Under the pieces are notes generated by a model that did not search any database, had not been told where the DNA came from, and worked only from the letters and a program-made list of their open reading frames with translations. From Ignavibacteria bacterium (lineage in GTDB: Bacteria; Bacteroidota; Ignavibacteria; Kapaibacteriales; UBA2268), in contig JAISJI010000040.1 in NCBI GenBank assembly GCA_031261605.1, positions 1 through 58,762 of the forward strand: DNA of 58,762 nt, written 5' to 3'. The stretch's first letter is position 1, and each line of letters opens with the position of its first letter. A program made the translations under genes and the position numbers. Of this stretch, positions 16,445 to 27,200 are shown one piece after another.

Positions 16445-17605
16445 TTAGAAATTATAATTTAACACTAATTTACCTATATGTTTCGAGCGTGACATATAGT
16501 TTAAAGCGTCACCTAATTGATAGTATGGATATTCTTTGTATTTAATCGGTTTCAATTGATTGGCAAGCAACAAATCGCATAGTTCTTTCATATATTTCTT
16601 CGTAATTTTATTGTCAAGTCCAAATAAACTAATATCTATGCTTGCAAATAGCAAGCCCTTATTAAATAATCCCAATGGAATAAGATTGTTCGCTGCTATA
16701 TCTTTCTTATCTATCTGAAGAAAGCGTCCCATAAAGTTTAGAGATTTTAACCCAGCAAGCATACTTTCTCCCGATAATGTATTGAGCACTACATCCACTC
16801 CTCTGCCGTTTGTATATTCCATAATTTCATCAGCAAAAGAAGTATCTCGCGAGTTCATAACCAATGGAATGCCAATCTCCCGCAAAAAGTCACTCTTCCT
16901 ATCATCACCTGCTGTTGCAAATACTTGGCAGCCGAGCCACTTACATATTTCAATGGCAGCGAGTCCTACCCCACCAGAAGCAGAATGAATAAGGACAATA
17001 TCATCTGATTTTACCTGCCCAACAACTACAAGTGAGTAATAACTTGTTAAAAACACTGTAGGTATGCATGCTGCTTCTACGAAAGAAATATTGTCGGGCA
17101 TTAAAAATGCCTGAGATGCATACACATTTTGGTATTTGCAAAAATGGCTCTCCGGTAATAAAACCCCATCGCTATTATAAGAACCGACAGACAGCAAAAT
17201 CACATTATCTCCAACTTTGAATTCATCCACATTTGCTCCTACTTTCGTGATAACCCCCGCATAATCAGAACCCATTATAGACGGAATGCCCGGCGCAGCA
17301 GGATACATATCCATCGCAATCATCAGGTCCCGGAAATTTAACGATGCTGCTTTTACTTCTACCTGGATAATACCTTCGGCAGGAGCCGGCAAATCACATT
17401 TAACAAATTCCGTCTGGATAAAATTCGGAGGATAAGATAATTTGTAAGCAAAATTGTCCCCTTGTTCATACCTGATATAACTCTGTTCTTGGGGTGTTTC
17501 CTGCATTCCGACTATCTGTTTCAATCCCTTGTTTTGTAACTTTGCTAATAATTGTTGCCGCTGCTCTGGACTTAATTTGTTAATTCTATCTGTATTATTT
17601 GCCAT
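16445..17605 (-). CDS. stand-alone polyketide enoylreductase (trans-ER)
   Basis: The 386-residue protein is an MDR-family enoylreductase of the type found as a domain in polyketide synthases. Motifs are the NADPH loop HSASGGVGLAAIEICKWLG, GRGVDVVLNTLSGE and GRFLQIDK. It has no other catalytic domain. The first ~30 residues (RINKLSPEQRQQLLAKLQNKGL) resemble the docking start of the NRPS encoded next. This supports an enzyme that docks onto the assembly line and reduces the double bond left by the KR and DH of the PKS at 17646. Zn-binding residues of alcohol dehydrogenases are absent, as usual for ER domains. It lies 40 bp downstream of the PKS gene in the same operon. Confidence 0.9.
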   Translation of the reverse strand: MANNTDRINKLSPEQRQQLLAKLQNKGLKQIVGMQETPQEQSYIRYEQGDNFAYKLSYPPNFIQTEFVKCDLPAPAEGIIQVEVKAASLNFRDLMIAMDMYPAAPGIPSIMGSDYAGVITKVGANVDEFKVGDNVILLSVGSYNSDGVLLPESHFCKYQNVYASQAFLMPDNISFVEAACIPTVFLTSYYSLVVVGQVKSDDIVLIHSASGGVGLAAIEICKWLGCQVFATAGDDRKSDFLREIGIPLVMNSRDTSFADEIMEYTNGRGVDVVLNTLSGESMLAGLKSLNFMGRFLQIDKKDIAANNLIPLGLFNKGLLFASIDISLFGLDNKITKKYMKELCDLLLANQLKPIKYKEYPYYQLGDALNYMSRSKHIGKLVLNYNF

Positions 17606-17645
17606 TTTTTTTTGATGCTCCTAATTAATAATCGTTATAAATGTA

Positions 17646-20600
17646 TTATTCTATTTCATCTAAAATATTGCTTAATTCTGACTCATCTATATCTTGAATC
17701 AACATATCTAAAATAGACGATGCCAATTCCGCAATCGTAGGAGAATCCTTAAATATATCCACTGGCAATTGTATATCAAACGCCCCCGAAATATTAGAAA
17801 TTAATTGAACTACCAATAAAGAATTACCTCCAAGTTCATAGAAGTTATCGTTAATTCCAATTTGTCCTATTCCCAAAACTTGTCCCCATATCCTTGATAG
17901 AGTTTCTTCTATTTCATTCGTTGGTGCATTGTAATCCGATGACAATTCCGGACGGTCGTAGGTGGTTGCTGTGCTTTCTTTTTCTATCTTCTCATTGGCA
18001 TCTTCTCTCGCTGTATTGATAGATTTATGCAAATTATAAGGTGAAACGATAATATTTGTATCATAAGGATAAGCCATAATCCGCTCAAATGCTGTTATTC
18101 CCTCTTCTGGATAAATATAATCGTCTGTTGTTATTACCACTTTTTCCATTTTCTCTTTCTTTGTTGTATCTACATCTACAATTCTAATTAGATTGTAATC
18201 CTCTACATCTACAATTAATTCGCCTTTGGAATTATATACTTTGAAGTGCATTAGTGTTGTCTTTGCCTCGTCCGAAGGTGGATTAACGACTTTAATAAAG
18301 GCGAATGTTTCTGCTGTTTGGCTTTCACGATTGGCATATACTTTGATTTTTTTGTAATTAAATGGTAAAAATGGTTCCGTTGTATAATACTGAAATAAAT
18401 TTGCGGTTGAACTATCAAATATAGCGGGATTAATAATGAAAGACGAAATATCTATCAAGTGTTCATTTGCTACCTTTTGGCAAATTATATATTCATTATC
18501 TTTTTTATAACTTTGGGTTAAATTAAGATTAATCCAGCGCTTTCCATATCTCAAAATGTCTTGTCCGTTCATTCCTGTAGCTATTGCGAACATTTGCTTA
18601 GTAATTACTTCGCCATCGAAATCCTTGATTGCTCTTGCGACATCAATAGTTCGTTCTACATTATTGTCTCGGGGTTCGATACTAACATACGCCATTGCCA
18701 TTGTGTCCCATTTATCCGATGTCTTATGTATTGTTAGAGTGCAGATACTTACTTTAATTCTATCGTTCTCCTTAATAGTAAAAAGGCGGATATTTGGATG
18801 CTCATTTCTTGCTATCTGTATTGGCTTCAAAAAATACAAATCAGTTAAAACAATAGCATCACCATCTTTAAGTTCATTGCCATACTTTAATTTTGCAAAT
18901 TCTGATAGAATATTGATTAAAAAAGTTCCTACAATGGTAGGTTTATTATAAACTATATGTTCTTTATAAACCCAATCATTTCGCTCATCAAAACCAATCT
19001 GATAAATTTCTTCTGTGCCTTTCGTTTCTATTAAATGAATACCCATCTTATAGGATTGTTCGTTTAAGTATAACTTTTTACGGGCTAATGCTTGGGTTTC
19101 CTCCCATCTTGCTGCCATACCGACCTTCTCCCAAGAATCCCAATTGATTGATATAGCAGAATTCGGCTTTATTTGATTTCTATAAGAAGCGTAATTATCC
19201 AAGAATGCATTCGCACTTGTGTAATCGATTCGGCTCGCCTCCCCAAGTATTGCTGTAATAGAAGAAAAATATACCACAAAATCAAGTTTATCTATACCGA
19301 ATAATTCATCAATAATTAGCGTACCTTTTGTTTTTGCTTGCAATACGTCATTAGCCATCTGTTCGGTCTTCAGAGCAATGATGCCACCACCAACCGCTCC
19401 TGCAGAATGCAGAACACCATTGCATTTACCAAATTTCTTATATATGAAATCTTTTAGTTCTTTCATTTGGTCGTAGTTGCTTGCTTCCGCCTTGAACAGA
19501 TGGATAATAGAGCCGGTTGATTCTATTTGCTGGATAATTTTAATTTTCTCCGATGTTATATCAGCCGGATTTTCCATTATATAATTATTCCAATCTGAGC
19601 GGTCAGGCAGTGGAGTTCTGTATGTAAGAAATATATTTGACTTAGCGTGTTTAGATATATATTTAGCAAACTCAAGCCCCAGCCCGCCTGTTCCACCGGT
19701 TATTAAATAAACTCCATCATCTTTGAATATGTGTGGTGGAAACTCCGTTGCCGGATAAATAACTTGCTCGTAATCTTCCGTCCAACGCCCATTTTTGCGA
19801 TAAGCGATTAATCTATCATCATTTCTAAACTGTGTCTCTGCAATAAGTTGCTTAGCAAGCGACTCAGTATTATCAATACTTATAGATATATCCACAAATT
19901 TCGCAAAAGCTGCTCTGTACTCGCTATTTAAGCATCTTGCAGGACCTATTGCAAGTGCTTTAAGAGGATTTTTTATTAATTCTCCGCCTATAGAGAAAAC
20001 ATCATTCACAACAAAGAGAATGTTTAGATTATTAATGAGATTACACTCAATAAACGCTTGTTCTAAATATAAGGGAGCGTAGAATGCTATTTCTTCTTCT
20101 GATTGGCATTGAACCAAGTTCGGCGTTGTGTTTTCTGTTTGTATATTCCATAAATGTAGCACTCTATTTGGCGTTTTATCAATTTTTGATAATTCAGATA
20201 GCAGTGATAGATAATCCTCCTTTTTTATTGGATTGACAGCATAGCGATTAGTATCTATTTGCTTAAAGGAAGTGCCTGCATTAACTAATGTGTATTTTTC
20301 ATTCATTGCATCTAATAGTTTACATATAGCATCGGTTAGTCCTAGTTCATTTCCTAATATTAACCAAGTATTAGCAATATCCTTATTGTCTTTGTCTTTT
20401 TGCAAGTTAAAGTATTGTTCTAATAACAATCCGGGCTGTGCTGTTCTTTTCCACGTTGGAATATACATCCATTCAGCAATATTTGTATTCTTTGTTTCAT
20501 CATCTTCTTGTGTTACTATTGAGTTAGTTTCATTCTTTATAATATAGGATTTTCTATTGTATGGATAAAGCGGAAAAGGTGTTCTGCGTCTGTCCTCGCC

Positions 20601-23198
20601 CTTAAAATAGCGTTCGAAATCAATAGACACCCCATTAGCCCACATACTCCCTATAGAACTAGTAAGATATTCGGTATCGCTAATCTCATTTATTGAGACC
20701 CGCATTGTGCTAATTGCTGCAATATCAACAGATTCTGTGTGTCTTTTAACTGCGGACTCTAACGACTGCCCTGGTCCGACTTCAATAAATAAATTGGCTT
20801 GCTTTTCTAATGCTGTAATAACTGCGTCAGAAAAGCGAACTGTATTGCGAACTTGGTTTACCCAATAATCTGGCGATAATGCTTCGTCATCAGTTAGTAA
20901 CTTCCCAGTTACGGTGGATATAATTGGAATCTGTGGCTTATGTAGTGTGGCTTGCTTAAAAAAAGACGAAAACTTCTCTAACATTGGCTCCATCATTGCT
21001 GAATGAAAAGCATGCGATGTCGGAAGCCGCTTATTGAATATCTTCTTACCAGACAACACTCTTTCTAATCCTTCTATATCGGAAAAGCCACCCGAAACAA
21101 CACTAAGACCTTTATAATTAATTACTGCAATAGACAACGCTGGACTAAGCATCGGTTGCAACTCCGCTTCGGTAAGCAATACAGCAACCATTGCTCCTCC
21201 GGGAAGTTCTTGTATCAATTTAGAACGATATGCAACTGCTCTAAGAGCGTCAGATAAAGAAAATATTCCGCTTGCAACACCTGCCACGTATTCCCCAACA
21301 CTATGTCCAATTAGATACTTCGGCTCGATGCCCCAAGAATTAAGTAAACAAAATAAAGCATAAGAGGTAATGAATATCGCCGGTTGGGTGATATACGTTT
21401 GGTCTATTAGTTTATTTGCTTCTTCAATATTATTTTCTTTTGGATATAGTATTTCTCTAATATCTTGCCCTATTTCATTCAATAAAATTGTAGAGGCACC
21501 GTCTATTACCTGCTTATATACTGGATAGTTATCATAGAGGTCTTTACCCATATTTACAAATTGGTTGCCCTGCCCGGGAAACATAAACACCTGCGATTGA
21601 AGCCCACGCTGTATAACGCCATTCTTCAGACCAGTCGGGCTATTGAGTCGAGCAAGCAATTCCGAGTAATCCTTGAATGTAACGAAGCCCCTATATTTAT
21701 AATGCTTACGTCCGATAAGTGAGGTGTAAGCAATGTCTTTTAATTGCGAAATATCATTTAGTTTTGTGTTTTTATCTGATTGCAAAAAGCCAGTCAAAGA
21801 ATTGAAATACTTGTCTAATGTCTCCTTCTGCATTGCTGAAATTGGAATAAAACATTCTTTATGTATACTTATATCTGTTCTCTGCTTGGGTGGCGGTGGC
21901 TCTTCCATAATGAGACAAGCGTTAGTGCCACCTACTCCAAATGAATTTACAAGAGCAATCCGTTTTCCTTCTGTGTTCCAATCGCGATTCACTGTATTCA
22001 CAAAAAATGGGCTATTTGGAAAGTCAATTTTTGGATTTGCTTCTGTGTAATTTATAGATGCTGGTATTTTGCCATATTTTAGTGCTAATGCGGTCTTGAT
22101 TACCGCCACAGCCCCAGAGGCAGTATCTAAGTGTCCTACATTTGATTTTACTGAACCCAGAGCACAATATTGCTTCTTTGTTGTGTAGTGTCTAAATGCC
22201 TCTGTAAGAGACGAAACTTCCATTGGGTCACCGATAGGTGTAGCCGTCCCGTGTGCTTCCACCATTGTAATCTCCTCTGCTGAAACTCCTGCAAGTTCTA
22301 AGGTCTCCCACATTACCTCTTTCTGACCTTCTATGCTTGGTGCGGTATAGCCGACTTTTCTATTCCCATCATTATTAACTGCTCCGGAAGAAATTACTGC
22401 ATAAATATGGTCATTATCGCTTATTGCATCTTCTAATCGCTTTAATAAAACTACACCGCAGCCCTTAGAAAATAACGTCCCATTGGCATCCTTATCGAAG
22501 GGACGGCAAACTCCATCAGCGGACTCCAAGCCACCACTTGCATAGACATAACCAACGTTTGGCGGATACTGGGCACTCGAACCTCCCGCTAAAATCATAT
22601 CTGTCTGATATGTAAGCAAACTCTGAATACCAAGCACTATGGATGCCATCGCAGAAGAACAAGCGGACTGAATATCTAAACTTGGTCCTGTTAGATTTAA
22701 TTTGTAAGAAACACGAGTCGCTAAATAGTCCGGTGCCGTTGCTGTTACAATGGATGTAGCATCAGCGAACTTTTTAACCGATGGATTGTTATATACATCA
22801 TTCAAATACCAACTTGTGCCTGCTCCGCCAAAAACACCAATACGATAATGACTTTCACGCTCTGCATAACCGGCATCTTCCAAAGAATGCCAACAGCACT
22901 CAAGAAATAGCCGATGTTGCGGGTCTAATAATTCTGCTTCTCGAGGCGTAAATCCAAAAAAAGAAGCATCAAATTCATCTAATCCCTCGATTGTTCCGCC
23001 TCGTGCAACATAATTAGGGCTGTTTATTTTTTGGATGGTTTCCCCCGAAGCAAGCAATTCTTCTTTCGTAAAATCAACGATAGAATCCTTACCATTCATT
23101 AAATTATCCCAAAACTCTGAGATATTTGTTGCACCGGGAACTCTACAATCCATTCCGATTATAGCAATTCGTCCTATTTTTGGCTTATTATCAGACAT
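17646..23198 (-). CDS. type I polyketide synthase KS-AT-KR-DH-ACP
   Basis: The 1850-residue protein carries a ketosynthase (residues ~5-430; active-site Cys in QSACSSAMAS, His in EAHGTATPIGDP and NVGHLDTASG), an acyltransferase (GHSVGEYVAG, near 660), a ketoreductase (LITGGTGGLGLEFAKY), a dehydratase-like double hotdog (KEHIVYNKPTIVGT with the His, NPAIFDSS with the Asp) and a carrier (FYELGGNSLLVV). The AT motif HAFHS predicts malonyl-CoA. The dehydratase stands after the ketoreductase, not before it as in most modular PKS. Both DH motifs deviate from HxxxGxxxxP and may be slow or inactive. With the separate enoylreductase it would add a reduced two-carbon unit. The acidic C-terminus (DIDESELSNILDEIE) is probably a docking tail. 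Confidence 0.95.
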   Translation of the reverse strand: MSDNKPKIGRIAIIGMDCRVPGATNISEFWDNLMNGKDSIVDFTKEELLASGETIQKINSPNYVARGGTIEGLDEFDASFFGFTPREAELLDPQHRLFLECCWHSLEDAGYAERESHYRIGVFGGAGTSWYLNDVYNNPSVKKFADATSIVTATAPDYLATRVSYKLNLTGPSLDIQSACSSAMASIVLGIQSLLTYQTDMILAGGSSAQYPPNVGYVYASGGLESADGVCRPFDKDANGTLFSKGCGVVLLKRLEDAISDNDHIYAVISSGAVNNDGNRKVGYTAPSIEGQKEVMWETLELAGVSAEEITMVEAHGTATPIGDPMEVSSLTEAFRHYTTKKQYCALGSVKSNVGHLDTASGAVAVIKTALALKYGKIPASINYTEANPKIDFPNSPFFVNTVNRDWNTEGKRIALVNSFGVGGTNACLIMEEPPPPKQRTDISIHKECFIPISAMQKETLDKYFNSLTGFLQSDKNTKLNDISQLKDIAYTSLIGRKHYKYRGFVTFKDYSELLARLNSPTGLKNGVIQRGLQSQVFMFPGQGNQFVNMGKDLYDNYPVYKQVIDGASTILLNEIGQDIREILYPKENNIEEANKLIDQTYITQPAIFITSYALFCLLNSWGIEPKYLIGHSVGEYVAGVASGIFSLSDALRAVAYRSKLIQELPGGAMVAVLLTEAELQPMLSPALSIAVINYKGLSVVSGGFSDIEGLERVLSGKKIFNKRLPTSHAFHSAMMEPMLEKFSSFFKQATLHKPQIPIISTVTGKLLTDDEALSPDYWVNQVRNTVRFSDAVITALEKQANLFIEVGPGQSLESAVKRHTESVDIAAISTMRVSINEISDTEYLTSSIGSMWANGVSIDFERYFKGEDRRRTPFPLYPYNRKSYIIKNETNSIVTQEDDETKNTNIAEWMYIPTWKRTAQPGLLLEQYFNLQKDKDNKDIANTWLILGNELGLTDAICKLLDAMNEKYTLVNAGTSFKQIDTNRYAVNPIKKEDYLSLLSELSKIDKTPNRVLHLWNIQTENTTPNLVQCQSEEEIAFYAPLYLEQAFIECNLINNLNILFVVNDVFSIGGELIKNPLKALAIGPARCLNSEYRAAFAKFVDISISIDNTESLAKQLIAETQFRNDDRLIAYRKNGRWTEDYEQVIYPATEFPPHIFKDDGVYLITGGTGGLGLEFAKYISKHAKSNIFLTYRTPLPDRSDWNNYIMENPADITSEKIKIIQQIESTGSIIHLFKAEASNYDQMKELKDFIYKKFGKCNGVLHSAGAVGGGIIALKTEQMANDVLQAKTKGTLIIDELFGIDKLDFVVYFSSITAILGEASRIDYTSANAFLDNYASYRNQIKPNSAISINWDSWEKVGMAARWEETQALARKKLYLNEQSYKMGIHLIETKGTEEIYQIGFDERNDWVYKEHIVYNKPTIVGTFLINILSEFAKLKYGNELKDGDAIVLTDLYFLKPIQIARNEHPNIRLFTIKENDRIKVSICTLTIHKTSDKWDTMAMAYVSIEPRDNNVERTIDVARAIKDFDGEVITKQMFAIATGMNGQDILRYGKRWINLNLTQSYKKDNEYIICQKVANEHLIDISSFIINPAIFDSSTANLFQYYTTEPFLPFNYKKIKVYANRESQTAETFAFIKVVNPPSDEAKTTLMHFKVYNSKGELIVDVEDYNLIRIVDVDTTKKEKMEKVVITTDDYIYPEEGITAFERIMAYPYDTNIIVSPYNLHKSINTAREDANEKIEKESTATTYDRPELSSDYNAPTNEIEETLSRIWGQVLGIGQIGINDNFYELGGNSLLVVQLISNISGAFDIQLPVDIFKDSPTIAELASSILDMLIQDIDESELSNILDEIE

Positions 23199-23224
23199 AT
23201 TTATTTATTATTATTTTGTTTGAA

Positions 23225-24217
23225 CTAATTTAAGATTTTTTGATTATAGATTTCGTTTCTTCCAATGCTCGCAGCCCCAACAATACCTGTATTTTTGTTA
23301 AAATACGCATTTTCTATGGTTAGATATTTTGCAAGTGTGGGCATTGTGTAATCGGCTGCGGTTTGTCTTGCTGTCTGAATTAATATTTCTGCCTGCGAAA
23401 TACCACCACCAATGATAAAATGTGGAATACTTAGTAGATTAGCAATAGAAGCAATACCTATACCAAGATATTTACCGGTCATCTGAAGACATAATATAGC
23501 AGCAAAATCGCCTTTCGCAGCAAAATTTGCTATATTTGCTACATCAAAACTATCATTAGAAATGCCATCTGGCGAATTAAGAAGTGATTCATTATACTTA
23601 TTTGCTAATTTCCTAGATAGTTCGAGTATTGCAAACTTACCGACAAAATCTTGTATTGTGCATTGACATTCTGATTGCTGCTTAGTATCCTCTTCAATAT
23701 TCGAAGAAATAATAAGATTGCCGCCTTCTGGAGTGCCGTATTCTCCCTTAAAGATACTTTTGTTTATTATTATAGTTACGCCAACTCCTGTTCCCAGAGT
23801 GAAATATACAAAATTGTCGTATTTTGCTCCATTGCCCATAACCATTTCTGCGTAAGCGGCTGCGTTAGAATCTGTATCCAAAGCAACCGGCAATTTATAT
23901 TTATTGCAAAAAAAGTTCTTAACTTGAATAATATCTATTTCAAATTCGGACGAAAAAACCATCTTATCTCCCGCAATAATTGCAGGAAAACCTATACCAA
24001 TAGAACGAATATCGGGATATTGTGAAAGAGCAGATTCTACCAAACCACAAACTGCTTTTGGGGCAAGGTCATTTGTGGTTATTGATGCAGAAGAAATTAT
24101 CTCTTTATAGATAATTGTGTAGTCAGCGTCAAGCACACCTGCCTTATAAGTTGTTCCTCCGATGTCTATTCCGAGATACAAATCTGATGGATTGTCTTTT
24201 GATTTTGCTCTTTTCAT
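23225..24217 (-). CDS. ROK-family sugar kinase-like protein
   Basis: The 330-residue protein has the ROK fold: ATP-binding LGIDIGGTTYKAGV (about 14-27), catalytic-region DTDSNAAAYAE, FTLGTGVGVTIIIN and IIGGGISQ. ROK kinases phosphorylate glucose, N-acetylmannosamine and related sugars. The zinc motif of the family (His, then CxCGxxGC) is damaged: EGGNLII replaces the usual GH, and only CQC remains of the Cys cluster. The gene sits inside the cluster, 31 bp after one NRPS and 27 bp before the PKS, so it is co-transcribed. It could phosphorylate a sugar on the product, or serve as a self-protection kinase, or be an unrelated hitchhiker. There is no glycosyltransferase in the window. Confidence 0.85.
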   Translation of the reverse strand: MKRAKSKDNPSDLYLGIDIGGTTYKAGVLDADYTIIYKEIISSASITTNDLAPKAVCGLVESALSQYPDIRSIGIGFPAIIAGDKMVFSSEFEIDIIQVKNFFCNKYKLPVALDTDSNAAAYAEMVMGNGAKYDNFVYFTLGTGVGVTIIINKSIFKGEYGTPEGGNLIISSNIEEDTKQQSECQCTIQDFVGKFAILELSRKLANKYNESLLNSPDGISNDSFDVANIANFAAKGDFAAILCLQMTGKYLGIGIASIANLLSIPHFIIGGGISQAEILIQTARQTAADYTMPTLAKYLTIENAYFNKNTGIVGAASIGRNEIYNQKILN

Positions 24218-24247
24218 TATGATAAATTAATTGTATTATGTTTGTTG

Positions 24248-27200
24248 CTATGCTAACCGTCTTTGTATCCTATCTCTTATTTCAGTATATGTCCGGCTTA
24301 CGCTATTTCCATTTTCTTCCTTACTATTTGTAATACTATTGGCAATAAATTTAGATAAAGCACTAACATTAGGATATTTATATAAATCAACAAGAGTAAT
24401 ATCTTGTTCTACGTGTTGCTTAATATGTTCTTGTATTCTCAGTAGCAATAGAGAATGTCCGCCAATTTCAAAAAAGTTCTCTTCATTATGAAAATTGTTA
24501 TGAGATAGAACCCTCTCCCATATATTGCGGATAGTTTTTTCTATGTTGTCCATTGGAATATCCGATGTTGCAATGGCATAAGTTGGTTGTATATTTGACG
24601 GAGAACTCTGGTAATACAGATTTTTCAATTCAGCGTAGTTAATTTTATTGCTGAGCAGAAGTGGCATTTGTTCTATACATATAAATTCAGACGGAAACAT
24701 ATATTTCGGTATATATTCGCTAAGGTACTTTCGTATTTTAAGGTTGTCTATCGGTTGCATTGCATCTTTTTGTGTATAAAAAGCAATGATGAAGTTATTT
24801 TCTGGTTCCGCATTATTATCATTGGCAAGCACTGGCTGCACCATCACGGCAACCTCTTTAATGTCAGGAATCCTTAGCATTGCAATCTCTATCTCTTGCA
24901 ATTCTATTCTAAATCCTCTAATCTTAACTTGCGAATCCGTTCTACCGTGGAAATTAATATCGCCATTTATCAAAAAACTACCAATGTCGCCCGTTCGAAA
25001 CATTCGTTCATTTAGTGCTTGATGAAATATAAATCTCTTGTTGTTTTCCTCTGAATTATTAAGATATTCTTTGGCGAGTCCATTGCCGGCAATAAATATT
25101 TCGCCTTTTGAACCAAGTGGTATCTGGTTAAGTTGTTTATCCAATATGTATATTTTTGTATTTCCAATGGGCTTGCCGATGGATACATCGGCGGTAGCAT
25201 ATTTATATAGTTCGGAATATGTAGACCAAATTGTTGTCTCCGTTGGTCCATACATATTGACTAATCGTGCATCTACGTTCTCAAAAAACTTATTCCGTAA
25301 AGTATTAGATAACGCCGCACCTCCCGTAAATACTATCCTGATAGATTTACAAAGACCATAGTCGCAAGTATTTAGAAAAATAGAAAGAGATGTAGGAACG
25401 AACTGCAATATAGTTATTTGATAGCGAGCAATAAGTTTGTCAAAACTTCCTGATATAATTTGCTGTTCGCCTGTAATAACAAGTGCTGAACCTGATATAA
25501 GTGGAAGGAATATCTCTAACCCCGATATATCAAAGGTTGTTGCTGCCTGCAATAAAAACACATCATTCTCAACAACTTCAAATTTACTCTTCATCCACAA
25601 AAGAAAATTAATTACGCTCTTATTATTTACAGCAACTCCTTTGGGTTTGCCTGTTGAGCCGGAAGTGTACATCACATACATCGTATCGTCTGTTTCCGAT
25701 TTGTATTCAATTTGCACTTCTGTCTGGTGAGCTCTGGTAGTTGTGTAATTAATAATATTAATATTTCTCGGAAACAAATCTTCGGCAACGTCAATGCTAT
25801 TAATTATATAATTCAAATTTGAATTTTCGCAAATATAATTAACTCGCTCCTTCGGATATGTCCTATCTATCGGAACATAAATAGCCCCAATTTTTATTAT
25901 TGATAAAATAGCAATTATTAGTTCCGGAGACCGAGCAATACAGATACCAACCATATCCTGTCTGTGGATGCCTTTTTTCGTGAGTTCTGCTGCAAAAATA
26001 TTTATTTTTTGCTCTACTTCCTTATATGTTAATGCAATATCTTTAAAGTATATTGCAATATTGTTAGGGTTATTATTAACTTGCTCTTCGAAAAGTTGAT
26101 ATACCGAATATATTGTATTATCAATATGAAAAAATGTATTATTCCATTCTTTCATTTGAGATAATTCTGCATCTGTAAGTAATGAATATTCGCTGATAGA
26201 TTGATTAGGAGCGAGTATTATAGCATCCAAAATATTCTTAAAATCCTTAGCATATCTTTCTATTCTGCTTTTACTAAAAATATCACTATCGTAATTGAAA
26301 CTGATGTTAACATATTCTTCATACTCTTGTGCGTCTAAATACAAATCTGCTTTAGTTCTGGCTCGTGTTTTATCTTCAACAGAAAATGCAATGTGAGCAT
26401 CTGTTCCAGCAAGCAATTTCACCTGAAAAGCAAACATAGTTTGATACAACGGATTATATGCCTGAGTAGGTGAAATATTTAAATTCGGATAATACAATTC
26501 CATTGGACAATCCCAATGTGAAGTATCTTGCGTGAGTGTCTTTTGGGTTTTTACAATTAAATCCAAAAAACTATTGTCTGCATCTAATTGTGAACGAAAA
26601 ATTATTGTATTTGCATAATATCCTATAGAATTTTCGAATAGTTCATTTTTTCTATTAGCGTATGGGAAGCCGATTAATATTTCGTCTTGTCCGCTGTATC
26701 TATGAAGCAAAATAGAAAACGCCGAAAGTAATACACTAAATAAAGTTAAATTATTTCTACGGGCATATTCTTTTAGTGTATTCAGTTCTTTTTTATCCAA
26801 AGTATTAATTACAGTATCGGTGGCGAATTGCTGCTGCTCAGGACGGGAGTAATCTAACGGAAGATTAAGAAAATAATCATCGGATTTTATATTCTCTGTC
26901 CAATATCTAATCCCATCATCATAGTATCCGCTTTGAATTAGTTGCTTTTCATTCGCTGCAAAGATATTATACGCATTTGTGTTGACTCTTTCTTCGGATA
27001 TATCCCCGAGATAGGTATCAATTAATTGCTTTGCAAAAATATTAATTGAATAGCCATCAAAGAAAATATGATGCACAATCATTGTAAAGTGGTAAGTGGT
27101 AGTATTTTCTTTCATTAGAAAATAGCAAACAGGTGGCTTCTCTTCAATATTTTTAAACATATTCTTATTATGTCTATCTATAATGCCATTCATTTCACTA

